Assembly: GCF_900106975.1 (NCBI RefSeq)
Contig: NZ_FNNU01000003.1
Coordinates: 62,001 to 126,000, forward strand
Reading direction: 5' to 3'
Source of the DNA: Pseudomonas kuykendallii
GTDB lineage: Bacteria; Pseudomonadota; Gammaproteobacteria; Pseudomonadales; Pseudomonadaceae
Length of the DNA: 64,000 nt
Of the stretch, positions 55,608 through 64,000 are shown one piece after another. Below the pieces are notes generated by a model. It worked only from the letters and a program-made list of their open reading frames with translations. It ran no database searches and was not told the DNA's origin. A program made the position numbers and the translations under genes. How positions within the stretch are numbered: the stretch's first letter is position 1; every line of letters begins with the position of its first letter.

Positions 55608-56057
55608 TCAGCCGGCGCGAAAGATCAGGTGGTCTTCCCAGTCATCCTCGGCGACGCTGTCTTCGCTGAGCATCTTGCCCGATTGCGAGATGCCGGCGCG
55701 GTGCACCGCGTCCGGGTCGCCGCAGACCAGGTGATGCCAGGCCAGCAGGTCCTTGCCCTCGGCCACGCGCCGGTAGGCGCAGGTCGGCGGCAGCCAGCGG
55801 AACTGGTCGGCCTGCGCCGGGGTGAGCTGGATGCAGTCGGCCACGTACTGGCGGCGATTCGGGTAGTCGCTGCAGCGGCAGCTCGTCAAATCGAGCAGTT
55901 TGCAGGCCACGCGGGTGTAGTAGACGCTGCCGTCGTCCTCGTCTTCCAGCTTCTGCAGGCAGCACAGGCCGCAGCCGTCGCAGAGCGATTCCCACTCGGT
56001 GCGATCGAGCTCGGCTAGGGTCTTGCGCTTCCAGAAGGGTTCGACGATGGCGGCCAT
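55608..56057 (-). CDS. ycgN: YcgN family cysteine-cluster protein (UPF0260)
   Basis: A 149-residue protein with eight conserved cysteines. [14 protein letters not shown] lies near residues 26-39, and [17 protein letters not shown] about 52-68. The wording is that of the UPF0260/YcgN family (zinc- or iron-binding presumed). The start at 56057 ([19 protein letters not shown]) is the family start. It belongs to an rnd-ycgL-dehydrogenase-ycgN neighbourhood seen in other pseudomonads. Confidence 0.85.
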   Translation of the reverse strand: MAAIVEPFWKRKTLAELDRTEWESLCDGCGLCCLQKLEDEDDGSVYYTRVACKLLDLTSCRCSDYPNRRQYVADCIQLTPAQADQFRWLPPTCAYRRVAEGKDLLAWHHLVCGDPDAVHRAGISQSGKMLSEDSVAEDDWEDHLIFRAG

Positions 56058-56177
56058 GGGCGTACTGCGGCGAGGGTGCGAAAAGGCCGGCAGTCTAGCC
56101 CTCCGCGCAGACAGGGCCAAGGCTGCGTCGTCGGATGCCTGGGTGTCGAGGTTTCGTCGCGGGGAACGCCAACGGCC

Positions 56178-57110
56178 CTAGTAGCCCCGGGCGAAATCCA
56201 CCTGGCCGAGCAGCGGCTCCGCCGCGCGGTGACGCGCCAGGTTGTCGAGGAACAGCCGTGCCATCGCCGTTGGCGGCGTCGGCGCCGCGGTGTGCCCGGT
56301 GAGCAGCAGGTTCGGCGCGCGCCAGAACGGATGATCGGGCGCCGGCGGCTCCTCGCGGCAGACGTCGATCACCGCCGCCGCCAGTTGCCCGGCTTGCAGC
56401 GCGGCGACCAGATCGGCATCGACCACCGCCGTGCCACGCCCGGCATTGATGAACAGCGCGCCGCGCGGCAGGCGGGCGAACAGGCCGGCGTCGTAGAGAT
56501 CGCCGGTGTCGGGCGTGTTCGGCAGCAGGTTGATCAGGTAGTCGGCCTGCGCGGCGAGACGCTCCAGCTGGTCGATCCCGGCGACCTCCAGGAACGGCTC
56601 GATGGCCCGCGGCTGGCGGGCGATGCCGCGCAGCTCGATGCCGAACGGCGCCAGCACGCGCGCCACCGCCTGGCCGATGTCGCCGGCACCGACGATCAGC
56701 GCACGGCGGCCGCCGAGGCCGTGCGGCGTGCGCGTGTCCCAGCGGCCCTCCCCTTGCAGCGCCGCGCGCGACAGAACCTGGCGCTCGTGGGCCAGCAGGT
56801 AGGTCAGCACGTATTCGGCCATCGCCTGGCCGAACACGCCGACCGCCCGGCTGAGCCGGTAATCGCGCGGCAGGTCGTCGGCCAGCAGCGGCGTGATGCC
56901 GGCCCAGGTCGACTGCACCCACTGCGGACGGGCGCCGCCGCGCAACAGCGGCGCCAGCAGATCGGGCGCCCCGAGCCACACCGGGCAGCGGGCCGCCAGC
57001 CTGGCCAGCTCCGCCGGATCGTCACTGCCGTGCAGCTGCAGCGACGGCTCGGCGTCACGCAGCAGGTCGGCGTAGCGGGCGCTTTCAGGATCGGCGATCA
57101 GCAGGCGCAT
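56178..57110 (-). CDS. D-isomer-specific 2-hydroxyacid dehydrogenase (GhrA-like)
   Basis: A 310-residue NAD(P) oxidoreductase of the glyoxylate/hydroxypyruvate reductase A type. Seen are the Rossmann motif GAGDIG (about 141-146), catalytic Arg in NAGRGTAVVD, Glu in CREEPPAPDHPFW and His in LTGHTAAPT. WVQSTWAGI in the substrate domain is typical of the GhrA group. The start is 3 bp after the ycgL stop, so it is in the rnd operon. The physiological substrate is not determined by sequence. Confidence 0.85.
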   Translation of the reverse strand: MRLLIADPESARYADLLRDAEPSLQLHGSDDPAELARLAARCPVWLGAPDLLAPLLRGGARPQWVQSTWAGITPLLADDLPRDYRLSRAVGVFGQAMAEYVLTYLLAHERQVLSRAALQGEGRWDTRTPHGLGGRRALIVGAGDIGQAVARVLAPFGIELRGIARQPRAIEPFLEVAGIDQLERLAAQADYLINLLPNTPDTGDLYDAGLFARLPRGALFINAGRGTAVVDADLVAALQAGQLAAAVIDVCREEPPAPDHPFWRAPNLLLTGHTAAPTPPTAMARLFLDNLARHRAAEPLLGQVDFARGY

Positions 57111-57113
57111 GGA

Positions 57114-57407
57114 TCAGACCGGGTCGTTGCGGCGCAGCAGTTCATCCGGCAGGTGGGCGATGTAGTCGTCCTCGGGCGGCGGCATCTGCAGGTGATAGCC
57201 CTGGGTTTCCAGGTTCTCCAGCACCTTGGCGATGTCTTCGCGCGCGAGTTGGCGCTCCGGGGTCAGCACCAGGTCGAAGGCATGCTGCGGCGGCCCGAAG
57301 GCGACCAGCAGGCTTTCCGGCACGCGCTTGAGCGCGTCGGCGCGGTTCACGTAGAGGTACATCTCGCGCTTGCGCGGGCTGCGGTAGATGGAACAGAGGC
57401 GTTTCAC
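57114..57407 (-). CDS. ycgL: YcgL domain protein
   Basis: A 97-residue protein of the YcgL family. [24 protein letters not shown] opens the conserved fold and [14 protein letters not shown] closes it. The structure is known in E. coli; the function is not. Its ATG overlaps the RNase D stop (ATGA), a coupling common in gamma-proteobacteria. Confidence 0.9.
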   Translation of the reverse strand: MKRLCSIYRSPRKREMYLYVNRADALKRVPESLLVAFGPPQHAFDLVLTPERQLAREDIAKVLENLETQGYHLQMPPPEDDYIAHLPDELLRRNDPV

Positions 57408-58543
57408 GGGGTCGGTTCTCCAGCGCCCGGAGCGAGGGCGTCGAGCAGCGCCTGGCCCATGCGCTCGCGGCGCCAGCCACGCAGGGATTCAGGCAGGGTG
57501 TAGGGGCCGTCGGGATAGCCGCTCTTGAGCAGCGCCTCGAGGGACTTCTTGCGCAGCATCAGCTCGGGGACGATCTGCAGTTTCTCGGCTTCGGCCTGCC
57601 CAACCGCGCGCAGGCGCTTGAGCAGCACCGTGGCGTCCACTGGCAGCGGCTCGGGCAGCGCCTCCGGCCAGGCTTCCCTGGGCAGCGCGGCGGCGTCCTT
57701 GATCAGCTGGATCAGCGTCTCGCCGTCCTGGCGCACGGTGCGCGGATGCATGTCCTCGATCTTCGCCAGGGCGCCCAGGTTGTCCGGCTGGAAGCGCGCC
57801 AGCGGCCACAGGCAGTGCTCGCGGACGATGCGGTTGCGCGGCTGGTCGCGGCGACGGGCCTCGGCCTCGCGCCACACGTACAGCTCGCGGAGCACCGCCA
57901 GCTGGGCGCGCGACAGCTTCCAGCCGAGCTTGGCCTCGCGGTACAACTCGCGCGGGTCGACCTCCCGGCGCAGGTTGGCGACCAGTTCGGCGCCGTCCTC
58001 CAGCAGCCAAGCGCGCTTCTCGTCGGACAGGCGCTGATCCAGCACTTCGTAGATTTCCGCCAGGTGCTTGGCATCGTCGGCGGCGTAACGCACCTGGATG
58101 TCGCTGAGCGGGCGTGCCAGCCAGTCCGAGCGCGTGGCGTCCTTCGGCAGGTCGAGGCCGAGCACGGCATGGGCCAGGCGCGAATAGCCCATGGAGAATC
58201 CGATACCCAGGTAGCCCGCGGCCAGCTGCGTGTCGAACAGCGGCGCCGGCAGGCTGCCGGTCAGGCGCAGCAGTACTTCGAGGTCTTCGCTGCAGGCGTG
58301 CAGCACCTTGACCACCTGCGGGCTTTCCAGCAGCGCGGCGAACGGTTTCCAGTCGCCGATCAGCAGCGGATCGATGAGAAAGGCGCGCTCGCCGTCGCCG
58401 ATCTGCACCAGGCCGGCGAGTGGATAGAAGGTGTCGACTCGGATGAATTCGGTGTCCAGCGCCACGTAGGGCAAGTCACGCCAGATGCTGCAGTGGTGCG
58501 CCAGGGTGGCGTCGTCACGGATCCAGTGAATATCGTTGGGCAC
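57404..58543 (-). CDS. rnd: Ribonuclease D
   Basis: A 379-residue 3'-5' exoribonuclease maturing tRNA 3' ends. The DEDD exonuclease domain (about 1-190) shows [20 protein letters not shown] (Asp/Glu), [11 protein letters not shown] and [13 protein letters not shown]. An HRDC domain follows at about 210-290. The start is GTG 58543, with AAGGAG seven bases before; the frame is open further up but without similarity. It is first in the rnd-ycgL-dehydrogenase operon. Confidence 0.92.
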   Translation of the reverse strand: MPNDIHWIRDDATLAHHCSIWRDLPYVALDTEFIRVDTFYPLAGLVQIGDGERAFLIDPLLIGDWKPFAALLESPQVVKVLHACSEDLEVLLRLTGSLPAPLFDTQLAAGYLGIGFSMGYSRLAHAVLGLDLPKDATRSDWLARPLSDIQVRYAADDAKHLAEIYEVLDQRLSDEKRAWLLEDGAELVANLRREVDPRELYREAKLGWKLSRAQLAVLRELYVWREAEARRRDQPRNRIVREHCLWPLARFQPDNLGALAKIEDMHPRTVRQDGETLIQLIKDAAALPREAWPEALPEPLPVDATVLLKRLRAVGQAEAEKLQIVPELMLRKKSLEALLKSGYPDGPYTLPESLRGWRRERMGQALLDALAPGAGEPTP

Positions 58544-58674
58544 ACGGCTCTCCTTGGTTATCACGCCAGTATAACTGCGCTGCGCCACCGGGACGGAGAT
58601 TCACGGCTTGTCGGCCGGCTGCGCCGCCTCCTATGCTCCGACGCTGCGCCCAGAACAATCAGAAAAGGACCGCC

Positions 58675-59736
58675 ATGACCAAGTTGATCGGCTTCATCGC
58701 GCTGCTGCTCGCCGCCGCTGCGCTCTACCTCAGCGTCACCCCGAGCGTGATCGACCCGCTCGCCTGGGACGCGCCCGCCGCGCCGCCGCTGACCGGCGTA
58801 CTGGAGCCCAACGACACGCTGATGAAGGCCGAGCTGATCGCCCAGGGCCAGCTGCACGGGCCGGAAGACACCGCCGTGGATGCCAGTGGGCGGCTCTATG
58901 CCAGCCTCGCCGACGGCCGCATCGTGCGCCTGGGTGCGGACGGCATCCCGCAGACCTTCGTCAACACCGGCGGGCGCCCACTGGGCATGGACTTCGCCGC
59001 GGACGGCCAGCTGATCGTCGCCGACGCCTACAAGGGCCTGCTCAGCGTCGATGCCCACGGCAAGATCAGCGTGCTCGCCACCGAGGCGGACGGCGTTCCC
59101 TTCCGCTTCACCGACGACCTCGACATCGCCCGCGACGGGCGCATCTATTTCAGCGACGCCTCCGACACCTTCACCCAGCCGGACTACCTGCTCGACCTGC
59201 TCGAAGCGCGCCCGCACGGCCGCCTGCTGCGCTACGACCCGGCTACAGGCAAGACCGAGGTGCTGCTCAAGGACCTGTACTTCGCCAACGGCGTGGCACT
59301 CTCGCAGCACGAGGATTTCGTGCTGGTCAACGAAACCTACCGCTATCGCATCACCCGCTACTGGCTCACGGGGGACAAGGCCGGCAGCCATGACGTGTTC
59401 ATCGACAACCTGCCCGGCCTGCCGGACAACCTCCAGGGCGACCGCGCCGGCACCTTCTGGGTCGCCCTGCCCACGCCGCGCAAGGCCGACGCAGACTTCC
59501 TCCATCGCCACCCGTGGCTCAAGGCGCAGATCGCCAAGCTGCCGCGCGCGCTCTGGCCAAAACCCACGCCCTACGGCCTGGTGATCGCCCTCGACGAAAA
59601 CGGCAACATCGTGCAGAGCCTGCACGACACCAGCGGCGCGCACCTGCGCATGGTCACCTCGGTGAAACCGCAGGGCGATTTCCTGTACTTCGGCAGCCTG
59701 GACAATGACCGGATAGGCCGCCTGAAGATTCGCTGA
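58675..59736 (+). CDS. SMP-30/strictosidine synthase-like beta-propeller, membrane-anchored
   Basis: A 353-residue six-bladed propeller with an N-terminal hydrophobic anchor (about 5-22). GRPLGMDFAADGQLIVADAYKGLLSVD, RFTDDLDIARDGRIYFSDAS and YFANGVALSQHEDFVLVNETYRYRITRY follow the strictosidine-synthase-like family (APMAP-related). Studied relatives are lactonases or esterases; the plant enzyme residues are not conserved as a set, so activity is unknown. Start chosen at 58675 after AAAAGGA. Divergent from rnd. Confidence 0.8.
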   Translation: MTKLIGFIALLLAAAALYLSVTPSVIDPLAWDAPAAPPLTGVLEPNDTLMKAELIAQGQLHGPEDTAVDASGRLYASLADGRIVRLGADGIPQTFVNTGGRPLGMDFAADGQLIVADAYKGLLSVDAHGKISVLATEADGVPFRFTDDLDIARDGRIYFSDASDTFTQPDYLLDLLEARPHGRLLRYDPATGKTEVLLKDLYFANGVALSQHEDFVLVNETYRYRITRYWLTGDKAGSHDVFIDNLPGLPDNLQGDRAGTFWVALPTPRKADADFLHRHPWLKAQIAKLPRALWPKPTPYGLVIALDENGNIVQSLHDTSGAHLRMVTSVKPQGDFLYFGSLDNDRIGRLKIR

Positions 59737-59772
59737 GCACACCGCAATCTGCCGCACCGGACTCCCGCCGGA

Positions 59773-59975
59773 CGTAGGGTGGATGACGCTCTTTTCATCC
59801 ACCGCTACACCGCCCGGTGGATCGATAGAGCGCGATCCACCCTACGCCTGGGCGTCACTCAGTACACGCCGCCCCATCGGATGCACCGGACTCCCTTCAA
59901 GCGTAGGGTGGATGACGCTCTTTTCATCCACCGCTACACCGCCCGGTGGATCGATGGAGCGCGATCCACCCTACG
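59773..59975. repeat. Two near-identical CGTAGGGTG-family elements
   Basis: Elements at 59773-59846 and 59902-59975 are each 74 bp and almost identical. Each consists of CGTAGGGTGGATGACGC, a TCATCCACC inverse, then GGTGGATCGAT and CGCGATCCACCCTACG. They start 129 bp apart in the 324-bp gap between the SMP-30-like and rhodanese genes; the rest of the gap shows nothing else. Confidence 0.9.
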
Positions 59976-60060
59976 GCTGAACCCGTTTGGGCGGCGGCCC
60001 CGCCCACATGCCAGTGGCGTTTATCATGCGCCATCGATTCCCTCGCAACAGGAGCACCGG

Positions 60061-60915
60061 ATGACCATCGCCCACCTGATCGACCCGCAAACTCTCGCCC
60101 AGCGCCTCGGCCACCCCAGCCTGGTCATCCTCGATTGCCGCTTCGCCCTGGAAGACCCCGCCTACGGCCAGTGCAGCTACGCCGAAGGGCATCTTCCCGG
60201 CGCCCATTTCGCCGACCTGGAACGCGACCTCTCCGCGCCGGTGCAGCCCGGCGTCACCGGCCGGCACCCGCTGCCCTCGCCGGCGACGCTGCTGCAGCGC
60301 CTGCGCGAGTGGGGCATCGACGACGACAGCCAGGTCGTCATGTACGACGACGGCCCCGGCGCGTTCGCCGCGCGGGCCTGGTGGTTGCTGGCCTGGCTCG
60401 GCAAGCGCGACGGTCTGTATCTGCTCGATGGCGGGCTGAAAGCCTGGAAGGAAGCCGGCCTGGCGTTGACCCGCGACGTGCCTCCCGCGGGCAACGGCGG
60501 TTTCGACGGCGCCGCGGACGACAGCCTGGTGATCGACGCCGACCGTCTGCTGCAACGTCTGCAGCAACCCGACATGACCTTGCTGGACGCCCGCGGCCTG
60601 CCACGTTTTCGCGGCGAGGTGGAGCCGATCGACCCGGTGGCCGGACACATCCCCGGCGCGCGCTGTGCGGCCTTCACCGACAACCTCGGCGCCGATGGAC
60701 GCTTCCTGCCGGCCGAACAGCTGCGCCAGCGTTTCGCCGCCCTGCTGGAGACGCGCTCGCCCGATCGGCTGGTCGCCTACTGCGGTTCCGGGGTCACCGC
60801 CTGCCACAACCTGTTCGCGCTTAACCTTGCCGGATACCCGCTGGCGCCGCTGTACGCGGGCTCCTGGAGCGAGTGGATCACGAAAGTTGACCGACCGGTC
60901 GCAATCGGCGATTGA
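60061..60915 (+). CDS. sseA: Rhodanese-type sulfurtransferase (SseA-like)
   Basis: A 284-residue tandem rhodanese. The inactive N-terminal domain (about 10-130) is followed by the catalytic domain (about 160-280) with active-site Cys 241 in AYCGSGVTACHN. Loop CGSGVTA matches 3-mercaptopyruvate sulfurtransferases (CGxGxTA) more than thiosulfate rhodaneses (CRKGVTA). It moves sulfane sulfur to cyanide or thiols. The start is preceded by AGGAG. Monocistronic. Confidence 0.88.
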   Translation: MTIAHLIDPQTLAQRLGHPSLVILDCRFALEDPAYGQCSYAEGHLPGAHFADLERDLSAPVQPGVTGRHPLPSPATLLQRLREWGIDDDSQVVMYDDGPGAFAARAWWLLAWLGKRDGLYLLDGGLKAWKEAGLALTRDVPPAGNGGFDGAADDSLVIDADRLLQRLQQPDMTLLDARGLPRFRGEVEPIDPVAGHIPGARCAAFTDNLGADGRFLPAEQLRQRFAALLETRSPDRLVAYCGSGVTACHNLFALNLAGYPLAPLYAGSWSEWITKVDRPVAIGD

Positions 60916-60954
60916 GAGTCAGTTTAAAAGCGCTCTAGACCGGCATTTACAGCT

Positions 60955-60968
60955 CAAACATCCGTTTC
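60955..60968. promoter_or_regulatory. Candidate PsrA box upstream of fadL
   Basis: CAAAC-ATCC-GTTTC fits the PsrA pattern (C/G)AAAC-N2-4-GTTT(G/C), a fatty-acid-responsive Pseudomonas operator. It lies 151 bp upstream of the fadL-like GTG start. Confidence 0.5.
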
Positions 60969-61118
60969 ATCGGTTGAGCCTTCGAGCGCTTGCCGGGATT
61001 GTTGCGGAACAGGCATCATCGCGCCGCTTGCGAGCCAAGACTCGCTTGGAACTTCGACGATGCCGACACAGTCAGCTCGTTTAGTTTCACACCGACTAAC
61101 AACAGGAGTCCTGAACCC

Positions 61119-62387
61119 GTGATAACAAAAACACTGAAAAGCGCCCTCGCCATCGCCATCGCGGCGGCCTCGAGCCAGGTATTCGCCTCTGGCTTCGCGC
61201 TCAACGAACAGAGCGTCAGCGGCATGGGCACCAACTTCGCAGGTCGCTCCTCTTCCGCCGAGGACTCCACCACCGTCTTCGGCAACCCGGCCGGCATGGC
61301 GCGCCTGAAGCGCCAGGAAGTCAGCCTGGGCGCCGCGGCGATCATCGCCAAGACCGACATCAAGGACACCAGCGGCTTGCCGGGCAACGGCAGCAACGAC
61401 GGCGACATGGTGCCGTTCACCGCCGTACCGGCCGGTTACTACGTCAACCCGCTGAACGACAAGTGGGCCTTCGGCTTCGGCGTCTACGCCCCGTTCGGCC
61501 TGATCACCGACTACGAAGGTGGCTTCCAGGGTCGCTACTTCGGCGACTACAGCGAAGTGAAGGTCGTCACCGCGCAGCCCACCGTCAGCTACCGCTTCAA
61601 CGATCAGCTGTCCGTCGGCCTGGGCCTGACCGTCAACCGCATCTCCGGCAAGCTGGAAAGCGCCGTGCTCAATGCCGCCACCCCCGGCCTGAACGACGGT
61701 CGCGCACGCATCAAGGGCGATGACACCGCATTGGGCTACAACGTCGGCGTGCTCTACGAGTTCTCGCCGCAAACCCGCGCGGGCCTGACCTACCACTCGA
61801 TGGTCGACTACAAGCTCGAAGGCGATACCCGTATCACCGGCGCTGGTTTCGGTCCCTTCTCGGGCAGCAAGTACGATGCTTCGCTGAAGCTGAAAACCCC
61901 GGAATCCGCCGACTTCTCGATCACTCACGACCTGAATGACCAGTGGACCGTCTACGGCGGCGCCACCTTCACCCGCTGGAGCCGTCTGGAATCCATCGTG
62001 GTGCAGAACGACGGCGTGCCTGCCCCGCTGGCCGGCAATTTCGGCACCATCACGGAAGAACAGAACTGGCATGACACCTGGGCCTACGCCATTGGCGCCT
62101 CCTACAAGCTGAACAAGCAGTGGGTGCTGCGTGCAGGCCTGGGCATGGACCAGAGCCCGGCCAACAACCAGGACCGCTCGCCGCGCATCCCGACCGGCGA
62201 CCGCAAGACCCTGTCCCTCGGCTTCGGCTGGAGCCCGACCGAAGACCTGACCATCGACGTGGCCTACTCCTACCTGAAGGAAGAAGACGTCGACATCAAC
62301 CAGGCCAGCGCGACCAAGGGCGTCTACAACGCCACTTACGAAAACAGCGCCCACGGTATCGGCACCCAGGTCTCGTACCGCTTCTAA
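61119..62387 (+). CDS. fadL: FadL-family outer-membrane long-chain fatty acid transporter
   Basis: A 422-residue outer-membrane beta-barrel of the FadL/TodX family taking up long-chain fatty acids or other hydrophobics. A signal peptide (about 1-23, ending VFA) is followed by GFALNEQSVSGMGTNFAGRSSSAEDSTTVFGNPAGM. The NPAGM hatch motif is a hallmark. The barrel ends in Phe (SYRF). The start is GTG with AGGAG 11 bases upstream. Codon choice is very biased to C-ending codons, suggesting high expression. A PsrA-like box upstream and a strong terminator downstream frame the gene. Confidence 0.92.
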   Translation: MITKTLKSALAIAIAAASSQVFASGFALNEQSVSGMGTNFAGRSSSAEDSTTVFGNPAGMARLKRQEVSLGAAAIIAKTDIKDTSGLPGNGSNDGDMVPFTAVPAGYYVNPLNDKWAFGFGVYAPFGLITDYEGGFQGRYFGDYSEVKVVTAQPTVSYRFNDQLSVGLGLTVNRISGKLESAVLNAATPGLNDGRARIKGDDTALGYNVGVLYEFSPQTRAGLTYHSMVDYKLEGDTRITGAGFGPFSGSKYDASLKLKTPESADFSITHDLNDQWTVYGGATFTRWSRLESIVVQNDGVPAPLAGNFGTITEEQNWHDTWAYAIGASYKLNKQWVLRAGLGMDQSPANNQDRSPRIPTGDRKTLSLGFGWSPTEDLTIDVAYSYLKEEDVDINQASATKGVYNATYENSAHGIGTQVSYRF

Positions 62388-62406
62388 GCGTCACCGGCAA
62401 AACCAA

Positions 62407-62438
62407 AACGCGCGGCCCAGGCCGCGCGTTTTTTTTTG
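62407..62438 (+). terminator. Strong Rho-independent terminator after fadL
   Basis: Perfect 11-bp stem AACGCGCGGCC / GGCCGCGCGTT with a 2-base loop and a run of nine T. It starts 20 bp after the fadL stop. Confidence 0.9.
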
Positions 62439-62447
62439 CTCGCCGCT

Positions 62448-62465
62448 GGGTGCGCCGCGCGCACC
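62448..62465. repeat. Solo GGGTGCGCCGCGCGCACC repeat core
   Basis: The 18-bp hairpin core of the 25-kb tandem array recurs here, without the CGTA head, between the fadL terminator and the glutathione peroxidase gene. Confidence 0.6.
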
Positions 62466-62481
62466 GCCGGCAATACCTGCC

Positions 62482-63042
62482 TCAGTCCGCCTTGCTCGAC
62501 AGGGCCTTCTGCACCGCCTCGACCAGCGCCGGGTCGTCTGGCTTGGTCTTGCTGTTGAATACGCCGACCACCTTGCCCTGGCGATCCACCACGTACTTGT
62601 AGAAGTTCCAGCGCGGCGCCTGGCCCTCGGCCTGCGCGGCCAGTTCGCGGAACAGCGGCGTGGCATCGCTGCCGCGCACCGGCTGGGTCTGCGTCATGGC
62701 GAAGGTCACGCCGTAGTTCTGGTAACAGACCTTGGCCGTTTCCGCCGCGTCGTCGTCTTCCTGGAAGAAGTCGTCGGACGGCACGCCGAGCATTTCCAGG
62801 CCGTCGCCCTTGTAGCGCTGGTAGAGCGCTTCGAGCCCCTTGAACTGCGGAGTGAAGCCGCAGTGGCTGGCGGTGTTCACCACCACCAGTGCCTTGCCGG
62901 AAAACTGGCAGAGATCGAGGGTGTCCTTGGAGCGCAGCTTGGGTAATTCATGCTGCAACAGCGGCGGGCAGTCGGCAGCGAACAGCATCGGCGAGGCCAG
63001 CGAGGTGAGCAGCGCCAGCGGCAGAAAGCGGGATAGGGTCAT
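62482..63042 (-). CDS. Periplasmic glutathione peroxidase
   Basis: A 186-residue thiol peroxidase of the glutathione peroxidase family. A signal peptide (about 1-22, ending FAA) makes it periplasmic. Catalytic Cys 61 lies in [19 protein letters not shown]. The Trp-Asn of the site appears as [10 protein letters not shown]. The [15 protein letters not shown] segment carries a second cysteine that may resolve via thioredoxin-like partners. Start at 63042 has AGGA nine bases before. The upstream small gene and MFS gene are on the same strand. Confidence 0.88.
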   Translation of the reverse strand: MTLSRFLPLALLTSLASPMLFAADCPPLLQHELPKLRSKDTLDLCQFSGKALVVVNTASHCGFTPQFKGLEALYQRYKGDGLEMLGVPSDDFFQEDDDAAETAKVCYQNYGVTFAMTQTQPVRGSDATPLFRELAAQAEGQAPRWNFYKYVVDRQGKVVGVFNSKTKPDDPALVEAVQKALSSKAD

Positions 63043-63103
63043 GGCGATATCCTGATGAGGTCGGTTCAGGCGAGCTGCCGGAGCAGGCAGCGGCAATCGC
63101 CGT

Positions 63104-63229
63104 TCAACAGACGCCGACGCCCAACTGCAACAAGGCGATGCCACCGGCGCGCCAGCCGAACCAGGCCATCGCCAGCAGCGCCGCCACGCCAAGCGCGGCG
63201 CCGAGGCGCAGCACCAGGCTCCGGGTCAC
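63104..63229 (-). CDS. Small single-helix membrane protein (41 aa), coupled to MFS gene
   Basis: A 41-codon frame starting GTG 63229 that overlaps the MFS stop (GTGA). The peptide is almost entirely hydrophobic, with one clear membrane helix ([18 protein letters not shown], about 9-26) and ends GVGVC. The exact overlap and helix argue for a real gene. It may be a small partner of the transporter, but I know of no family. Confidence 0.5.
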   Translation of the reverse strand: MTRSLVLRLGAALGVAALLAMAWFGWRAGGIALLQLGVGVC

Positions 63230-64000
63230 GCCGCCGGCCCTGCCGCCAGACGCGCCACCGGCTTCTCGCGTACCGGCCAGTTGAGCACCGCCGCGATCAG
63301 GCTGAGCAGGATCGACAACTGCCAGACCAGTTGGTAGCTGCCGGTGCTGTCGTACAGATAGCCGCCCAGCCAGCCGCCGAGGAACGCGCCCAACTGGTGG
63401 AAGAGGAAGACGATGCCGCCGAGCATCGACAAGTTGCGCACGCCGAACAGGGTCGCCACGGTGCCGTTGGTGAGCGGCACCGTCGACAGCCACAACAGCC
63501 CCATGGCGATGCCGAAGGCGTAGGCGGTCCAGATCGTCAGCGGGGTGAAGACGAAGGCCGTGATCACCACTGCGCGCGCCAGGTACAGCCAGGTCAGCAG
63601 GCGCGGCTTGGACATCCGCCCGCCGAGCCAGCCGGCGATATAGGTGCCGAAGACGTTGAACAGCCCGACCAGCGCCAGCACCGTGGTGCCGACCGTCGCC
63701 GGCAGATGCTGGTCGACCAGATAGGCCGGCAGGTGCACGCCGATGAACACCACCTGAAAACCGCAGACGAAGAAGCCCAGCGACAGCAGCCAGAATCCCG
63801 AATGGCCAACCGCCTCGTGCACGGCCTCGGAGAGCGTCTGCTCGTGGGCCTGAACCGGCTGCGGACGATCACGCAGCATGCCCGCCAGCGGCACGATCAG
63901 CGCCGCCATCAGGCCGAGCACCAGCAGCGCCGCCGACCAGCCGAGCCAGCCGATCAGGCCCAGCGTGCCGGGCAGCATGGCGAACTGGCCGAACGAGCCC
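63226..64000 (-). CDS. MFS transporter, 5' end outside window
   Basis: The C-terminal 257 residues of a major facilitator, enough for about seven helices. The visible part begins GSFGQFAMLPG and contains the central loop (RDRPQPVQAHEQ) and the second six-helix bundle. FGVRNLSMLGGIVFLFHQLGAFLGGWLGGYLYD is characteristic of the oxalate/formate-antiporter-like group. The frame is open to the right edge. The substrate is unknown. Its stop overlaps the start of the 41-aa membrane peptide gene. Confidence 0.85.
   Translation of the reverse strand, partial: GSFGQFAMLPGTLGLIGWLGWSAALLVLGLMAALIVPLAGMLRDRPQPVQAHEQTLSEAVHEAVGHSGFWLLSLGFFVCGFQVVFIGVHLPAYLVDQHLPATVGTTVLALVGLFNVFGTYIAGWLGGRMSKPRLLTWLYLARAVVITAFVFTPLTIWTAYAFGIAMGLLWLSTVPLTNGTVATLFGVRNLSMLGGIVFLFHQLGAFLGGWLGGYLYDSTGSYQLVWQLSILLSLIAAVLNWPVREKPVARLAAGPAA

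Overview
The window is GC-rich chromosomal DNA from a gamma-proteobacterium, almost certainly a Pseudomonas in the broad sense (aeruginosa/stutzeri/Azotobacter side rather than enterics). This rests on gene content and order: a FimV-like LysM protein, MarR regulator, recQ and YecA-type protein in a row; an rnd-ycgL-2-hydroxyacid dehydrogenase-ycgN block; and an MFS-glutathione peroxidase-fadL-sulfurtransferase-SMP30-rnd order that I recall from P. aeruginosa. Divergent modG / modEABC is the arrangement I recall from Azotobacter vinelandii. No rRNA, tRNA, phage, plasmid or insertion-sequence genes were recognised. Both window edges cut genes: an aldehyde dehydrogenase on the left and an MFS transporter on the right.

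Layout. 0-10 kb: aldehyde dehydrogenase end, Rdx/SelT-like protein, FimV paralog, MarR regulator with a SlyA-type operator, recQ, YecA family, DUF454 membrane protein, DTW tRNA-modification enzyme, and an Aer-type PAS chemoreceptor. 10-18 kb: a universal stress gene broken by one missing base, a D-lactate dehydrogenase plus lactate permease operon, MlaA lipoprotein, a two-component system and a TrhA/hemolysin III protein. 18-25 kb: a permease-ATPase fusion whose ATPase motifs are all altered, a 46-aa protein, a sugar/sorbosone dehydrogenase-like protein, a LysR-sirtuin operon and a divergent YbfB-type exporter. 25-27 kb: a tandem 76-bp repeat array, then aceK.

27-36.5 kb is a metal-related block. 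modE-modA-modB-modC is divergent from modG. On the same strand, after an AT-rich 323-bp gap, come a TonB-dependent receptor, a solute-binding protein and a di-heme oxidoreductase, the last two translationally overlapping. 36.5-42 kb: EamA transporter, cysK, DUF748 protein, and a MoxR ATPase/VWA pair separated by a repeat. 42-48.4 kb: an acid-sugar (tetronate) catabolic island with a DUF1537 kinase, class II aldolase-like decarboxylase, MHS transporter, 3-hydroxyacyl-CoA dehydrogenase-like oxidoreductase, histidine phosphatase and DeoR regulator. 48.4-64 kb: mostly housekeeping and membrane genes, including oligopeptidase B, a BrkB-like protein, a gluzincin-type peptidase, ycgN, ycgL, rnd, a rhodanese, fadL with a PsrA-like box, and a secreted glutathione peroxidase.

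A family of palindromic intergenic repeats that begin CGTAGGGTG and end CACCCTACG recurs in at least five intergenic regions. It comes in several sequence flavours that share these ends. The most unusual items are the TonB/binding-protein/di-heme cluster attached to the mod operon, the permease fused to a fully degenerate ABC ATPase, and the repeat family.
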